Shown here: positions 49,073 to 58,440 of the stretch, piece by piece
Layout of the letters: every line of letters begins with the position of its first letter
Position numbering within the stretch: the stretch's first letter is position 1
Source: Microglena sp. YARC
Lineage: Eukaryota; Chlorophyta; Chlorophyceae; Chlamydomonadales; Chlamydomonadaceae
Direction of reading: 5' to 3'
DNA length: 64,000 nucleotides
Assembly: GCA_022414725.1 (NCBI GenBank)
Contig: CM039463.1
Span: 91,274,888-91,338,887 of the forward strand
Translations under genes and position numbers: made by a program
The notes under the pieces: generated by a model
Databases searched by the model: none
What the model was told of the DNA's origin: nothing
Seen by the model: only the letters and a program-made list of their open reading frames with translations

Positions 49073-49747
49073 CTACTTCCTAACGGTAGGGCAGCTAGGG
49101 CACTTGGAGGGGGCAGTGGCTGTAGCGGCCGTGCGCTTCGTACCACACTTGTAACATAAGTTACCCTCCTTAGCTAGTTTAATAGCATCCGGTGTCCAGG
49201 GCTGACCGTCAGCCTGCTTCCACTTATGCTTTTCAGCAAATTGTAGCTGTCCCGCAGGGCTGGAAAAGGGCGGCGGGCCCGTTGCAGCTGGAGTCTGGGC
49301 CGTGCCCTTCTTGTGCTTGTGCTGTGTGGACCCCTCGTGAGGTCCACCAGGCCGTTTGCCTTTTGCCTGAACGTACATGGCCGAGGTAGGGGTTGGTGTT
49401 TTGGTGGCAGCAAGTTCAGTTTCAATGGCAGCAGAATGTTCGACAAGCTCGTCTAAAGAGGAAAATCGGCCTCCTTGTGCAGCAGTACGTCTGCGGCATC
49501 GTGCCTCGATGGTTGGAATCAGACCAAACCGAAACAGAACTAGCTGATCATCCAATTGCATACCCCCGGCAATGCGCACTTCGTTTTGGAAAGCCATAGC
49601 GTAATGCCTAACCGTCGAGGTCTGCCGAATCGAGTTGGCATGCAGCCGTTGGCGTGCATTGATGCCGTCGTCAGCATGGTAGGGCTCATAGAAGTTTAGG
49701 AACTGAGTTTTTATCTCAGCCCACGTAATGGCCGGTGACGCGGTCAT
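49073..49747 (-). CDS. Gypsy Gag, capsid C-terminal part and zinc knuckle
   Basis: Minus strand: ITWAEIKTQFLNFYEPYHAD, RQTSTVRHYAMAFQNEVR, LVLFRFGLIPTIEARCRRR, LDELVEHSAAIETELA match the retrotransposon Gag family pattern. A basic Pro-rich linker and NLCYKCGTKRTAATATAPSK-C-P-S-C follow, a four-cysteine knuckle instead of the usual CCHC. Ends at TAG. Same frame as RT. Confidence 0.85.
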   Translation of the reverse strand: MTASPAITWAEIKTQFLNFYEPYHADDGINARQRLHANSIRQTSTVRHYAMAFQNEVRIAGGMQLDDQLVLFRFGLIPTIEARCRRRTAAQGGRFSSLDELVEHSAAIETELAATKTPTPTSAMYVQAKGKRPGGPHEGSTQHKHKKGTAQTPAATGPPPFSSPAGQLQFAEKHKWKQADGQPWTPDAIKLAKEGNLCYKCGTKRTAATATAPSKCPSCPTVRK

Positions 49748-49807
49748 GAGGTGGTCTAGCCACTCGGCAGCTACCCCACCAAAGAAGTTTGGTATGTTGG
49801 ATGGTAC

Positions 49808-50747
49808 TTACATATGGTGCAACGTGCAATATGACTCTAGCAACTTCCACCAAATCCTACCCCTCGGGAGCTTCTTATCTTCTACCCCAGTCCAAAGGGA
49901 TGGACGTTCATACTTGCCAACTAAGGGCCTCGGGACCAAGGGCAAAACATGTGACTCTACCTTAGCTGCCGCAGCTTGTAGCTCAGCCACTTTGGCCTTG
50001 GCCTCCAGCAGCTCAATCTGGGCACGTAGAGCCATTAAAGCGTCCGAATGAGGTCCAGCGGGAGGGCCAACAGCGGGCGGTCCTGCAGCGGGCGCTTCAG
50101 CAGCGGGCTGGCCAGCAGCAGGCGATCCATCAGCAGGGGGCCGCAGGCAGTCCAGCTGTGGGGGCCGCGGGTTGTCCAGCGGGGGCGGGGGGCGTTGCAG
50201 GCGATCCAGCAGCGGGGCCATCCGGTGGTCCAGCGGGGGCGGGGGGCGTTGCAGGCGATCCAGCAGCGGGTCCCTCAGGTGGTCCAGCGGGGGGCGTTTG
50301 CTGGGCCTTCAGGAGAGCGGAAACTCGAAGTGTCTCCTGTTCGGCATCCCTCATTCGCATTTGGAGCCGAGCCATCTCCTCAAGGTGCTTGGATGCGGTG
50401 GCCTCGGCCTCGTGATGGTGAAGAAGTTCGAGGCTAGCGATAACCCTGTCCTTCTCCACGAGGGCAACGTGCGCGGCAGCCTTGCCAAGCGGCGTGGAGT
50501 CAGGCCTTGTGGCGACCTTCTTGCCATTGACTTTGACAGCCATCCGCGCTTCCTTCAGCTCCTTCTCGGTAGCTGAAAGGTCGGGAGGCGAAGGTGCCGG
50601 CCCTCCAGCGCCTTTCCTTTTCTCCTTGGAGAGCTTGTGCAGCTCCCAAGCCTTGACTTGCTGGACGAGCTCCTCGTGGTCCATGTCGTCAACATCCGGG
50701 ACCTCAGAAGGTGGAGCCGCAGCAGCTTGGGCTGAAGAAGAGGCCAT
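49808..50747 (-). pseudogene. Gypsy Gag N-terminus with repeats and a frameshift
   Basis: The start MASSSAQAAAAPPSEVPDVD at 50747 leads into a charged coiled coil (VEKDRVIASLELLHHHEAEA, LEEMARLQMRMRDAEQETL) and a Pro/Ala/Gly repeat (GPPDGPAAGSPATPPAPAG twice). The frame is lost near 50130, and the sequel (PLVGKYERPSLWTGVEDKK, 49808-50221) is in another frame. The GC-rich repeat between them is the likely slippage site. Confidence 0.8.
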
Positions 50748-50838
50748 ACTCGGTGATGGTGGGCTCGAGGGGACGTCGGGGGTGGGGAGTAAAGCGAGTG
50801 GCGCGGTTTGAAAGCGCGACCAGGCTCAAGAAACCAAT

Positions 50839-51133
50839 TGTGGTAAATGAATACCTTGTAACACGGAGTGTCTTGTAACTGGAAGCCTAAGAAATGATCT
50901 CAGGAGTTTAGACGGCCCTAAGAGTCAGAAGCACGGCTTAAGACTCCCTTCCCGCTTCCAGCGCGTCTAGACCCTAATGGAACCCTCGTTTTAGGTATTC
51001 CCGAGCAGCTGATCAGACACTGATCAGTAGGTCAATTCGCTCGGTTTCAACTGCCTACAGAAGTCGTTCGTCATCTGTCGGAAAGTCGTCACCACCACGT
51101 GGCAACTCAGTGGGAGGATCGTTATCCACCACA
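50839..51133 (-). repeat. Gypsy 5' LTR (295 bp)
   Basis: Matches 40540-40834 with about three substitutions (TAAATG/TATATG, GAGCAG/GAGTAG, GTTCGT/GTTTGT). The primer site should begin at ATTGGTTTCTTGAGCC on the minus strand just inside it; I could not assign the tRNA. Confidence 0.93.
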
Positions 51134-51138
51134 CTAGC

Positions 51139-51264
51139 TGGCCTGGGTCAAAGGACTTGGCAGGAAGTAACTGCTGCCAGTCGTAGAACGTAGGGGAGGA
51201 CGTAACAATAAAGTGATAGAAACTGAAAACAAGGTGGTACTGGCAGTACATCGGCGAGCTGACC
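51139..51264. other. Host sequence between Gypsy and Copia element 2
   Basis: Contains GTGGTACTGGCAGTACATCG just before the TGACC target of element 2. It belongs to the same hairpin-repeat family as 40385-40470 and 58228-58412. Confidence 0.6.
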
Positions 51265-51588
51265 TATCAGCTTGAAATCACTCCGGTAGAGTGGACAGTA
51301 GATTAAAGCAGCGGAACAGACGCACCAATCTATACACGGAGACAAGGATAACGTTACAGACACAGGAGACCCATAAAGGGGCACCTGTGGTGAAAGGAGG
51401 CGGTAGACAGGAACCTAACAGGGTACAGATCAGACCGGAGACGTAGGTGACAGGAAGCTGCCACTGAGTCATCTCAAGATGACTCAGTCCCACGGGAAGC
51501 TGGCTCAGGAGAGCCGATAGTTCTAAGGGAGTACATAAGTAGTCACCAAGTCATAAAACGCGTGAGAGCACCGCTATACATGCTGATA
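51265..51588 (-). repeat. Copia element 2, 3' LTR (324 bp)
   Basis: Reverse complement of the element 1 LTRs, TATCAGC...GCTGATA ends. It carries the bZIP-site palindrome at about 51463-51488. Confidence 0.94.
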
Positions 51589-51998
51589 CTCCACCTATGA
51601 CACAGGTGACATACAATAGTACTACTCCACCTATGGCACTGGTGACATAGAACTATATGTAACAAATTAAAAAAAAAAAAAAAAAATCAAAGAACTCCGA
51701 AAAAAAAAATCGAGAGAAACTTCAAATGAAACCCGAAGGGTGTAAGGGAAGGTATGAAGCAAGGCAAAGAACCAAAATTTGCCAAGTGGATATAAGAGGA
51801 CAACTAAATATCAAAGTCGGGTAACAACGGTATAGAAAACCCGATCCGGGAATAGGAACCTAATGCCAATCAATGATAACTTAAAGAAACTTGAAATGTA
51901 ACCAAAGAAACCCTAAAATGTAACCAAAAATTCCAGAATACATGTAACCAAAATTCTAGAATACATGTAACCAAAAAAAATGGTTTAAGGAGAAGCAG

Positions 51999-52922
51999 TC
52001 ATTCCAAACATGCGAATGAAACGCCAGAACACCATAGGATCAAGGGGCTTGGTGAAGGGGTCAGCACAGTTGTCCTTAGTGTTAACATAGGCAACATCCA
52101 CCTGGCCACCAGCTCCTGCTTGTTGCGAGGGAGCAGCTGACAGTCATTGGCCCAGCTCAAGGACCCCAAGTTGTCACCCTGAATGGTGACCAGGTCACAA
52201 GGCAGCCCTAGATCAATTCTCAACTTTTTCAACCATTGCACCTCCCTGGCAGTCTGAGACAGGGCCTGATACTCAGCCTCACTGGAGCTAACAGCAACAG
52301 TGGGTTGCCTTTTGCTCATCCAATTCACAAGGCAGCCTCCAGCAAGCACAGCATAGCCAGTCTGAGATCTCCTGTCAGACCCATCATCAGCAAAGGATGA
52401 GTCACTAAAGACAGTAAAAGAGAAACCAGGGCTGTGAGTGTAAGTGAGGCCCAGATGGGAATGTTCTCTCAAATACAAAAGCAAGCGCTTGGCTGCAGCC
52501 CACAGGGGGGCAGTGGGTTGAGCAGAAAACCTGGACAGGTAGCTAACAGCAAAAGAAATATCAGGCCTTGTGCAGGTAGCCAGGTACAGCAAAGCCCCCA
52601 CAAGAGAGAGGTACTGGCTATTAGAGGCCAGAGGTTCTCCAGGAGGATCAGTGACAGTGCACTTGGACATGGGAACTGAAAACTTGGGCTTGGTAGCAGC
52701 AGTGAGACCAAACTGCTCCACCAGCTCAACAATGTAGGAGTGCTGGGAGAGGTCGATCTTAACACACCTGCCGTCAGAATCAAGTGTACAAGTCATGTCC
52801 AATGAAAGGAACTGGACAGGTACACCCATTTCCTTGACTTCCCACCCAGCTGCTTCCATAGCCTTGATCAGCAAGGCATACCTATGCAGCTCACTAAAAG
52901 CACAGATAAAGTCATCCACATA
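51999..52922 (-). CDS. Copia RT C-terminus and RNase H (element 2), broken
   Basis: Begins in frame at YVDDFICAFSELHRYALLIK and runs through YLSLVGALLYLATCTRPDIS, SDSSFADDGSDRRSQTGYAV and SSSEAEYQALSQTAREVQWL. After LLPRNK it lacks the codons for the element 1 segment HIDVIHHYI and part of the next, then runs out of frame (VARWMLPML). The RNase H tail is therefore lost. Confidence 0.9.
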   Translation of the reverse strand, partial: YVDDFICAFSELHRYALLIKAMEAAGWEVKEMGVPVQFLSLDMTCTLDSDGRCVKIDLSQHSYIVELVEQFGLTAATKPKFSVPMSKCTVTDPPGEPLASNSQYLSLVGALLYLATCTRPDISFAVSYLSRFSAQPTAPLWAAAKRLLLYLREHSHLGLTYTHSPGFSFTVFSDSSFADDGSDRRSQTGYAVLAGGCLVNWMSKRQPTVAVSSSEAEYQALSQTAREVQWLKKLRIDLGLPCDLVTIQGDNLGSLSWANDCQLLPRNKQELVARWMLPMLTLRTTVLTPSPSPLILWCSGVSFACLE

Positions 52923-52924
52923 GG

Positions 52925-53560
52925 TCAGGACATAGCTCCACCCACAGTAGAATCCCTCCTGAAATACAGAGCAGGTTCAGCTTTGCACATGGTAAAACCG
53001 TGGGCAACCAAAACCTGCTTTACATCTTTGCTCCAAGCCCTGGGTGCCTGCTTCAAACCATAAAGAGATTTAATTAGCTTGCACACAAGGGGAACATTGT
53101 CAGGACCAAGTTCATGAAAGCCCTCAGGCTGGTAGCAGAACAGGTCCAGACCAGGTTCCAGCTTGGCATTCAAGAATGCAGTCTTGATGTCCAGCTGCCT
53201 CACAAACATTTTTCTATGAGTGATGGCAGCAAGGAGCACACGAAGACCTGCTTTAGAGGAGACGGGGGCATATACATCATGGTAGTCCAGCCCAGGACGT
53301 TGCAGAAAACCACGAACTACAAAACGAGCTTTAAAACGCAAAGAACCATCAGCCCCATGTTTCTTGACAAATAACCATCTGCCAGATAGAATCCTCTGCC
53401 TAGGAGGCTGTGGAGTGAGGACCCAAGTGCCATGAGCATGGAGGGAGGCCATCTCATCCTTCATAGCCTGCAGCCAGAGATCTCTGTCTGGGTTGGTAGG
53501 TAACATTGCAGCTTTATAAGAGAGTTCAGTAGAGGTAGAAATAAAAGCCCCCACGTACAA
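52925..53560 (-). CDS. Copia RT N-terminal half (element 2), frameshifted
   Basis: Minus strand: KDEMASLHAHGTWVLTPQPP, GRWLFVKKHGADGSLRFKAR, LDIKTAFLNAKLEPGLDLFC, SLYGLKQAPRAWSKDV. It ends RRDSTVGGAMS and a stop because one G of the run after TCTACT is missing relative to element 1. YVDD follows in the next frame. Confidence 0.9.
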   Translation of the reverse strand: MYVGAFISTSTELSYKAAMLPTNPDRDLWLQAMKDEMASLHAHGTWVLTPQPPRQRILSGRWLFVKKHGADGSLRFKARFVVRGFLQRPGLDYHDVYAPVSSKAGLRVLLAAITHRKMFVRQLDIKTAFLNAKLEPGLDLFCYQPEGFHELGPDNVPLVCKLIKSLYGLKQAPRAWSKDVKQVLVAHGFTMCKAEPALYFRRDSTVGGAMS

Positions 53561-54085
53561 GCAGTGTACTTGTACATGGGCAGCGGGGATATCAGCAGTA
53601 TCAGCAGTAACCGGTAATAAAGCCCCAGCGCAGCACTCATGCGTGGTTGAACAAGGCCGGCCTCCTTTGCCTCTAAATCGTCGAAGCCTGGGTACACTGG
53701 AACACCCCAGCCATACGCAGTATCTGACCCGGACCAGTGTTCGAGGTCATCACTCACATCATCTGTGACGGCCACATCGTCGCAATGCCTGGTCCGGTAT
53801 AAACCACCAGGTATAGCAGGGGGTGAAGTGATCAACAACTCCCGCGAGCTATCCGAATAGGTGGACGGGGGGTGGCGACTAGTGGGCAGTGGACCTGTAC
53901 TAGGTTCCACTATGACCCGAGGCTGTCCTAATCCTACGACTTCACCGACGAAACGTGGCGCAGAGGAAGGCCCGGCGACCCCTGAGATTCGAATAAATTA
54001 GAGCTTGAAGGAACATCAGACTCCCCCTGGCCCAATGCCGCCGCACGCGATACAGCACCATCATTACCTGGCCTGGGACGCATCG
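53461..54085 (-). pseudogene. Copia integrase-RT linker (element 2), three frames
   Basis: Pro/Ser-rich linker with STGPLPTSRHPPSTYSDSSR and GWGVPVYPGFDDLEAKEAGL, matching element 1. Single-base differences near 53620, 53975 and 54140 put the pieces in different frames. Confidence 0.8.
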
Positions 54086-55657
54086 TCATCCCATGACCAG
54101 TAAAGCGGTCAACAATCGGGGTTGGTAAAGGGCCCAGGACATTGTCAGTAGTATCAAGCCCATTACGATGATAGCGGCAGGGGTGCGAGAAAAATACTGA
54201 GATCCATCATAGGGAAAAAGCCCAGGGATACAGTTATAGCTAAACTGTTCATAGAAGAGCACATCACGACTCTCTACCACCTGGCGCAACTTAGGAACCC
54301 AAACAAAATAACCCTTACTCACCAGAGAATACCCAACCAGTCTACCAGATAACGCCCTTTCGTCAAGCTTATTGCGCTTCTTCCCATTCACTAAGGTAAC
54401 ATAGCATGGGCACCCGAACACGCGCAATAACGATACATCAGGTAGAACCCCAAAGAACAACTCATAAGGAGTCTTGTCACCCTGATTAGGCAGCCGGTTG
54501 CGTAGGTAACACGCGGCGAGGAAGGCATAGGGCCAGAAGGACTTAGTGAGCTTAGACTCCAAGTGAATGCTCCTAGCTACGTTCTGAAGGACCCCATTGT
54601 ACCGTTCCACAGTCGCATTCTGCTGAGCAGTGTAAGCCATGGACAATTCATGCACAGCACCAACCGATTCTAACCAATCCTCGAACCACTTCACTATAAA
54701 TTCCTTAGCCCTGTCAGACCTAAGACACTTGAAAACAAATCCATGCAGCTGAGTCATCCATCTGAGGATGGTAGTTTGAACTGCTAAGGGAGCTTCATCC
54801 CTGGTTCTCAAGCACAAGACCTCAGCATAGCCAGAGTATTGGTCAGTGAGACACAGAACATAAAACTCCCCACGCAAGCCCCTAATATTAAATGGCCCCA
54901 TGATGTCCAAGTGAAGGCGTTGTAATGGGGCACGGATCCTAGTTTTGCTTTCTTTAGGAAAAGGGATACGTTTTCCCTTTGCCTTCTGACAAGCATCACA
55001 TGGGATCTTAGACAGTCTTTGCACCTGTTGGAGAGTGAGGGGTAAGTTCTGAACCAAACCCTTCCTTACAAGGTTGTGCATGGCATCATAGCCAGGGTGA
55101 CCCAGCCGCCTATGCCACAACCATTCAGGAGTGGTAGGGATCACAACTCCACCATCCTCATCAACATCAAGAGCAAAAGCTGGATAATCTTCAGCACCAT
55201 ACAAACGGCCACGAGGGGTGTGACAAGGCCTACATGCAAACTTGTACACACCATCACTGGAGGCAGGGAAAGACCACAGAACAGAAGAGCCCTGTGTGGC
55301 AGTACAACTAAGACTATCAAAAGAAATCTTGCAGTTGTGAGCATGGGCAACAGCATTTACGGACATGAGGTTCACCGGACAGTGTGGGATGTAGAGAACA
55401 TTGGTTAAAGTGATCGGTGTTGGTAACCAATCACTACATAACACAATAGAACCCTGACCCACAGACCGTTGAACCACACCATCACCAAATTTAACTGCTG
55501 GCCCAGTCTCAGAAGCATGAAACACAGTGAACAAAGACATATCACCTGTGATTGACATCCCAGCTCCAGAATCAACATGCCAGACACCCTCAGACAGGCT
55601 CGGGCTGCAGACATTTGAAAATTTCGCAGTGCAAGAAAAAAGGACAGAGCGTACCTC
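54086..55657 (-). CDS. Copia protease and integrase (element 2)
   Basis: Directly after the gag TAG the frame continues without a start codon into VWHVDSGAGMSITGDMSLF, the aspartic protease site (DSGA). Next comes the pre-integrase segment (WLWHRRLGHPGYDAMHNLV, and PCDACQKAKGKRIPF as the HHCC finger), then the integrase core (LHLDIMGPFNIRGLRGEF, LRSDRAKEFIVKWF, and the Glu in NATVERYNGVLQNVARSIHL). The Copia C-terminal FGCPCYVTLVNGKKRNKLDE follows. A frame break near 54140 ends it before RT. Gag, protease and integrase share one frame. Confidence 0.92.
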   Translation of the reverse strand, partial: EVRSVLFSCTAKFSNVCSPSLSEGVWHVDSGAGMSITGDMSLFTVFHASETGPAVKFGDGVVQRSVGQGSIVLCSDWLPTPITLTNVLYIPHCPVNLMSVNAVAHAHNCKISFDSLSCTATQGSSVLWSFPASSDGVYKFACRPCHTPRGRLYGAEDYPAFALDVDEDGGVVIPTTPEWLWHRRLGHPGYDAMHNLVRKGLVQNLPLTLQQVQRLSKIPCDACQKAKGKRIPFPKESKTRIRAPLQRLHLDIMGPFNIRGLRGEFYVLCLTDQYSGYAEVLCLRTRDEAPLAVQTTILRWMTQLHGFVFKCLRSDRAKEFIVKWFEDWLESVGAVHELSMAYTAQQNATVERYNGVLQNVARSIHLESKLTKSFWPYAFLAACYLRNRLPNQGDKTPYELFFGVLPDVSLLRVFGCPCYVTLVNGKKRNKLDERALSGRLVGYSLVSKGYFVWVPKLRQVVESRDVLFYEQFSYNCIPGLFPYDGSQYFSRTPAAIIVMGLILLTMSWALYQPRLLTALLVMG

Positions 55658-57172
55658 CTATTTCTTGTCCAAAGCATACCCATCAATCTGAGCCTGCAAG
55701 GAGGCCAGCTGCCGCGGAGTAAGCACACCTGGAAGGGCCAAGGCCATGGGCACCGGATTGGTAACCGGTGCACCAGGCTTGGTCTTACGCAGGTGCGGAT
55801 GCTTCGTGAAACAGCGATCCTCCGAGTGGGTCGTCTTGCTGAGGCATGGGCCCCAAGTGCAATCCAGACGTCGCTTGTTGGAACCAGAACCCTGAGAACC
55901 AGATCCCTGCCCACGCTGAAACGCAGCATTGGCAGGAACCTGGGAGCGTCCCCGGGACCAACCAGGATGCCTGGAGTCGGACCTGGGGAGAGCAATGTTC
56001 AAAATGTCGAGAGACCGATATGCCTCCAGACAAGACCAGTAATCTACAGTCTGTCTGTTAGCCAACATCATACCGTACTGGATCCGCAGCGATTCAAATC
56101 GGATCAAACGGATCCCATTCACAATGGTTTCCATGGCGTGGCGCTGAGTGACAGGATGTCCAGCACTGCGGAGGTCAGTGCACAGACTGCGAACCATGCG
56201 AAAGAAATCATCGACACGGTCAGAAGGGCCCATGTGCGCATTATGAAGTTCGATACGCATGAGAGGGACTCTAGAGGCAAGGGCATCAGACTGCGTCTTC
56301 CGGATATCCAAAAGGATATCCCGAGGGGTGGCAAAGTCCTGGTATACCTTGACCATATCGTCCTCCATGTTCGCGAGCATCATAGTTAAACACATGAACT
56401 CCTGACGTTCGAGAGGCAGTGCACTGAACCCCAACAGTGCAGGATCAAACCGAGACTCACCATGAATGAGGGTATTAGACCCAGCTCCATTCGCAGAAGG
56501 GACAGGAGCCAAGGACCTACGAATGTCCATGAAATACTCCGCAGCAAGACCAGCGTCAAGAGCGCGCTGGTCGTCTATGTTCCTAATCACAGGAATGGAC
56601 CTCGCAACACTCATAAGCAGCTCGAAATCTGGGCTAACAGGACACAGAGGGACAGGCACTCGCACAAACTGATAACCAAGCTTCTCGTGATCACTACGCC
56701 TCGTACCACCAAAGGAAACACCATGATCTGGGGGATACAGAATCCCAGAAGTGACTGGACCAAGAAAAGAACGACACCTGGTACCAAGCTCAGAGAAAGC
56801 CATCACTCGGCGATGCCTCAGCTTCACACTAACATTTGCCATTGTAGCCTGCATATCCATCCGACCGTACAAAGAGCGGTTCAAGGACTCACCATCCCGT
56901 CGATCCTGGTTGATCAGGCGGTAGTCCCGCAAGTTCAAAGTCGGAGGAGATCCACCAGTGAGCAGATGCTCCCAAGATTCGCATGACCGCGTATATAGCA
57001 TAGGAGGAGGGCCAGGGGCAGGAGGCAGCTCCACCGGCGGAGGCGGAGGGGGTTCCTGGGAGGCACCAGCAGCAGAGGTGCGTGCAGAGGAAACAGCAGC
57101 CTCGCGAGAGCGAGTGTGGTAGCCAGGGAGGCCACGCTCCATGGGGGCAGATGCAGAGGAAAAAAGAAGCAA
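55658..57172 (-). CDS. Copia Gag (element 2)
   Basis: About 504 codons. The visible N-terminus carries Ser/Arg and Pro tracts (ASQEPPPPPPVELPPAPGPP). The capsid-like centre has FMCLTMMLANMEDDMVKVYQ, LRIQYGMMLANRQTVDYW and LEAYRSLDILN. A basic Gly/Ser stretch precedes a zinc-knuckle variant C-x4-C-x5-H-x4-C (CTWGPCLSKTTHSEDRC). It ends GYALDKK-TAG. The frame upstream of 57172 is different: 56889-57755 begins MVFHGLVDPQCHCEQWMRPN and probably holds the true Gag start, so one frameshift separates them. Confidence 0.88.
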   Translation of the reverse strand: MLLFSSASAPMERGLPGYHTRSREAAVSSARTSAAGASQEPPPPPPVELPPAPGPPPMLYTRSCESWEHLLTGGSPPTLNLRDYRLINQDRRDGESLNRSLYGRMDMQATMANVSVKLRHRRVMAFSELGTRCRSFLGPVTSGILYPPDHGVSFGGTRRSDHEKLGYQFVRVPVPLCPVSPDFELLMSVARSIPVIRNIDDQRALDAGLAAEYFMDIRRSLAPVPSANGAGSNTLIHGESRFDPALLGFSALPLERQEFMCLTMMLANMEDDMVKVYQDFATPRDILLDIRKTQSDALASRVPLMRIELHNAHMGPSDRVDDFFRMVRSLCTDLRSAGHPVTQRHAMETIVNGIRLIRFESLRIQYGMMLANRQTVDYWSCLEAYRSLDILNIALPRSDSRHPGWSRGRSQVPANAAFQRGQGSGSQGSGSNKRRLDCTWGPCLSKTTHSEDRCFTKHPHLRKTKPGAPVTNPVPMALALPGVLTPRQLASLQAQIDGYALDKK

Positions 57173-57755
57173 AGCCCTTCAAGAAAGTGGGCTTAGCCAC
57201 CTCCGGGTAAGCCGGGGGAACAGGCTCAAAGGGAGGCGCCGACGAAGGCTGAGGCTGATACACAGGCGAAAGCTCTCGATTAGGCATCTGCTGATCAGCA
57301 GGCTCATACACCGGCGAAACAGCGGAAGTCTCAAAGACACGAGTGGCAGCAGCAGATGGGGTCACGCCACCGAAGTCAGCACTCGTAGCACTCTTCAAGT
57401 CCTCCTCATCATCAGTAGTAGTAGAGTAGTCTTCATCATAATTGAAGGGGACGCAATGAGGCTGCGGGTCTGATGCACAACGGATGATCTGTGTCTGTAC
57501 ACAACACAGCTTCATCAGGACATCCTCAACATCAGAGGACAGGCGTCGAACATTGAGAGAAGGAACCGTAAAGTTGGAGGATTGATCGGGGGGGTTACTT
57601 CCTTGATGGCGGAAGGACCCTCCTCTCCGGCAGCAGAGGCCGCTGGCGCGCAGTCGTCTAGCCAATCTAGAGGAACCTTCACCCCCGTTGGGAGGATTCG
57701 GTCGCATCCATTGCTCACAATGACACTGCGGATCCACGAGCCCATGAAACACCAT
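57173..57755 (-). CDS. Probable Copia Gag N-terminus (element 2), other frame
   Basis: Open from ATG 57755: MVFHGLVDPQCHCEQWMRPN, then SSRLARRLRASGLCCRRGGS, an acidic stretch (NYDEDYSTTTDDEEDLKS) and FEPVPPAYPEVAKPTFLKG. Near 57172 the sensible coding passes to the Gag frame. Element 1 keeps the same order in diverged form, so this region is an old coding part of the family. Confidence 0.65.
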
Positions 57756-57844
57756 TAAGTTTGGTAAGTTTCACAAAGCCGGCAGGAGGCCCTCGCGGAA
57801 GTTGCATTATCAAAGCAGTGGTAGTGATGAGGAGCCCAGTAACC

Positions 57845-58168
57845 TATCAGCTTGAAATCACTCCGGTAGAGTGGACAGTAGATTAAAGCAGCGGAACAGA
57901 CGCACCAATCTATACACGGAGACAAGGATAACGTTACAGACACAGGAGACCCATAAAGGGGCACCTGTGGTGAAAGGAGGCGGTAGACAGGAACCTAACA
58001 GGGTACAGATCAGACCGGAGACGTAGGTGACAGGAAGCTGCCACTGAGTCATCTCAAGATGACTCAGTCCCACGGGAAGCTGGCTCAGGAGAGCCGATAG
58101 TTCTAAGGGAGTACATAAGTAGTCACCAAGTCATAAAACGCGTGAGAGCACCGCTATACATGCTGATA
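57845..58168 (-). repeat. Copia element 2, 5' LTR (324 bp)
   Basis: No difference seen from 51265-51588. Just inside, the minus strand reads GGTTACTGGGCTCCTCATCA, the same as in element 1, where the primer site should be. The tRNA is not assigned. Confidence 0.94.
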
Positions 58169-58173
58169 TGACC

Positions 58174-58440
58174 AATATAGCAATGGGGTCGAGGGCCGCC
58201 TAGGTACCTTAAAAACCAGGGCTCTAAGGTGGTACTTGGCAGTACATCGGCGAGCTGCCCGATAGAGCAGTGTTGTCGAGGGCAACCAAGATATCTCCGG
58301 CGAGCTGCCCGATAGAGCAGTTTTGTCGAGGGCTACCAGGATAGAGGTACAAGGGGATGGTACTCAGCAGTATGACGACAAAACTACCCCTTGATAGGGT
58401 AGTGTTATCGAGGATTACTGAGTACCAAAGCAACTAAAGA
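58174..58440. repeat. Tandem hairpin repeats (GTACATCGGCGAGCTGCCCGA)
   Basis: Three copies of an approximately 60-bp unit in which GAGCTGCCCGATAGAGCAGT or CTACCCCTTGATAGGGTAGT forms a stem, followed by TGTTGTCGAGGGC. The left copy was split by Copia element 2. Confidence 0.8.

Larger units (their letters stand above)
40540..51133 (-). mobile_element. Ty3/Gypsy chromovirus-like retrotransposon, with nested Copia
   Basis: The element lies on the minus strand between two 295-bp LTRs (5' LTR 50839-51133, 3' LTR 40540-40834). The host sequence CTAGC is duplicated at 40535-40539 and 51134-51138. Without the nested Copia element and its duplication (4,967 bp) it is about 5.6 kb. The gene order gag, protease, RT, RNase H, integrase, chromodomain-like tail is that of Metaviridae (Gypsy). 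The coding region has several frame breaks and a short protease-RT linker, so this copy is defective. LTRs differ at about three positions, so the insertion is young. Confidence 0.93.
51265..58168 (-). mobile_element. Ty1/Copia element 2, near complete (6.9 kb)
   Basis: Minus-strand element with 324-bp LTRs at 57845-58168 (5') and 51265-51588 (3'). TGACC is duplicated at 51260-51264 and 58169-58173. Gene order is gag, protease, integrase, RT, RNase H (Pseudoviridae). It is of the same family as element 1, with almost identical LTRs and RT. The two LTRs of this element look identical by eye. Frameshifts in integrase C-terminus and RT and a deletion in RNase H make it defective. Confidence 0.94.

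Noticed and set aside
48122..55660. Reassignment of UAG to a sense codon, because TAG interrupts both Gypsy RT and Copia Gag-Pol in frame
   Set aside because: FDXR ends at TAG at the position expected for the family, and other frames end at TAG too. The two retroelement cases are better explained separately.
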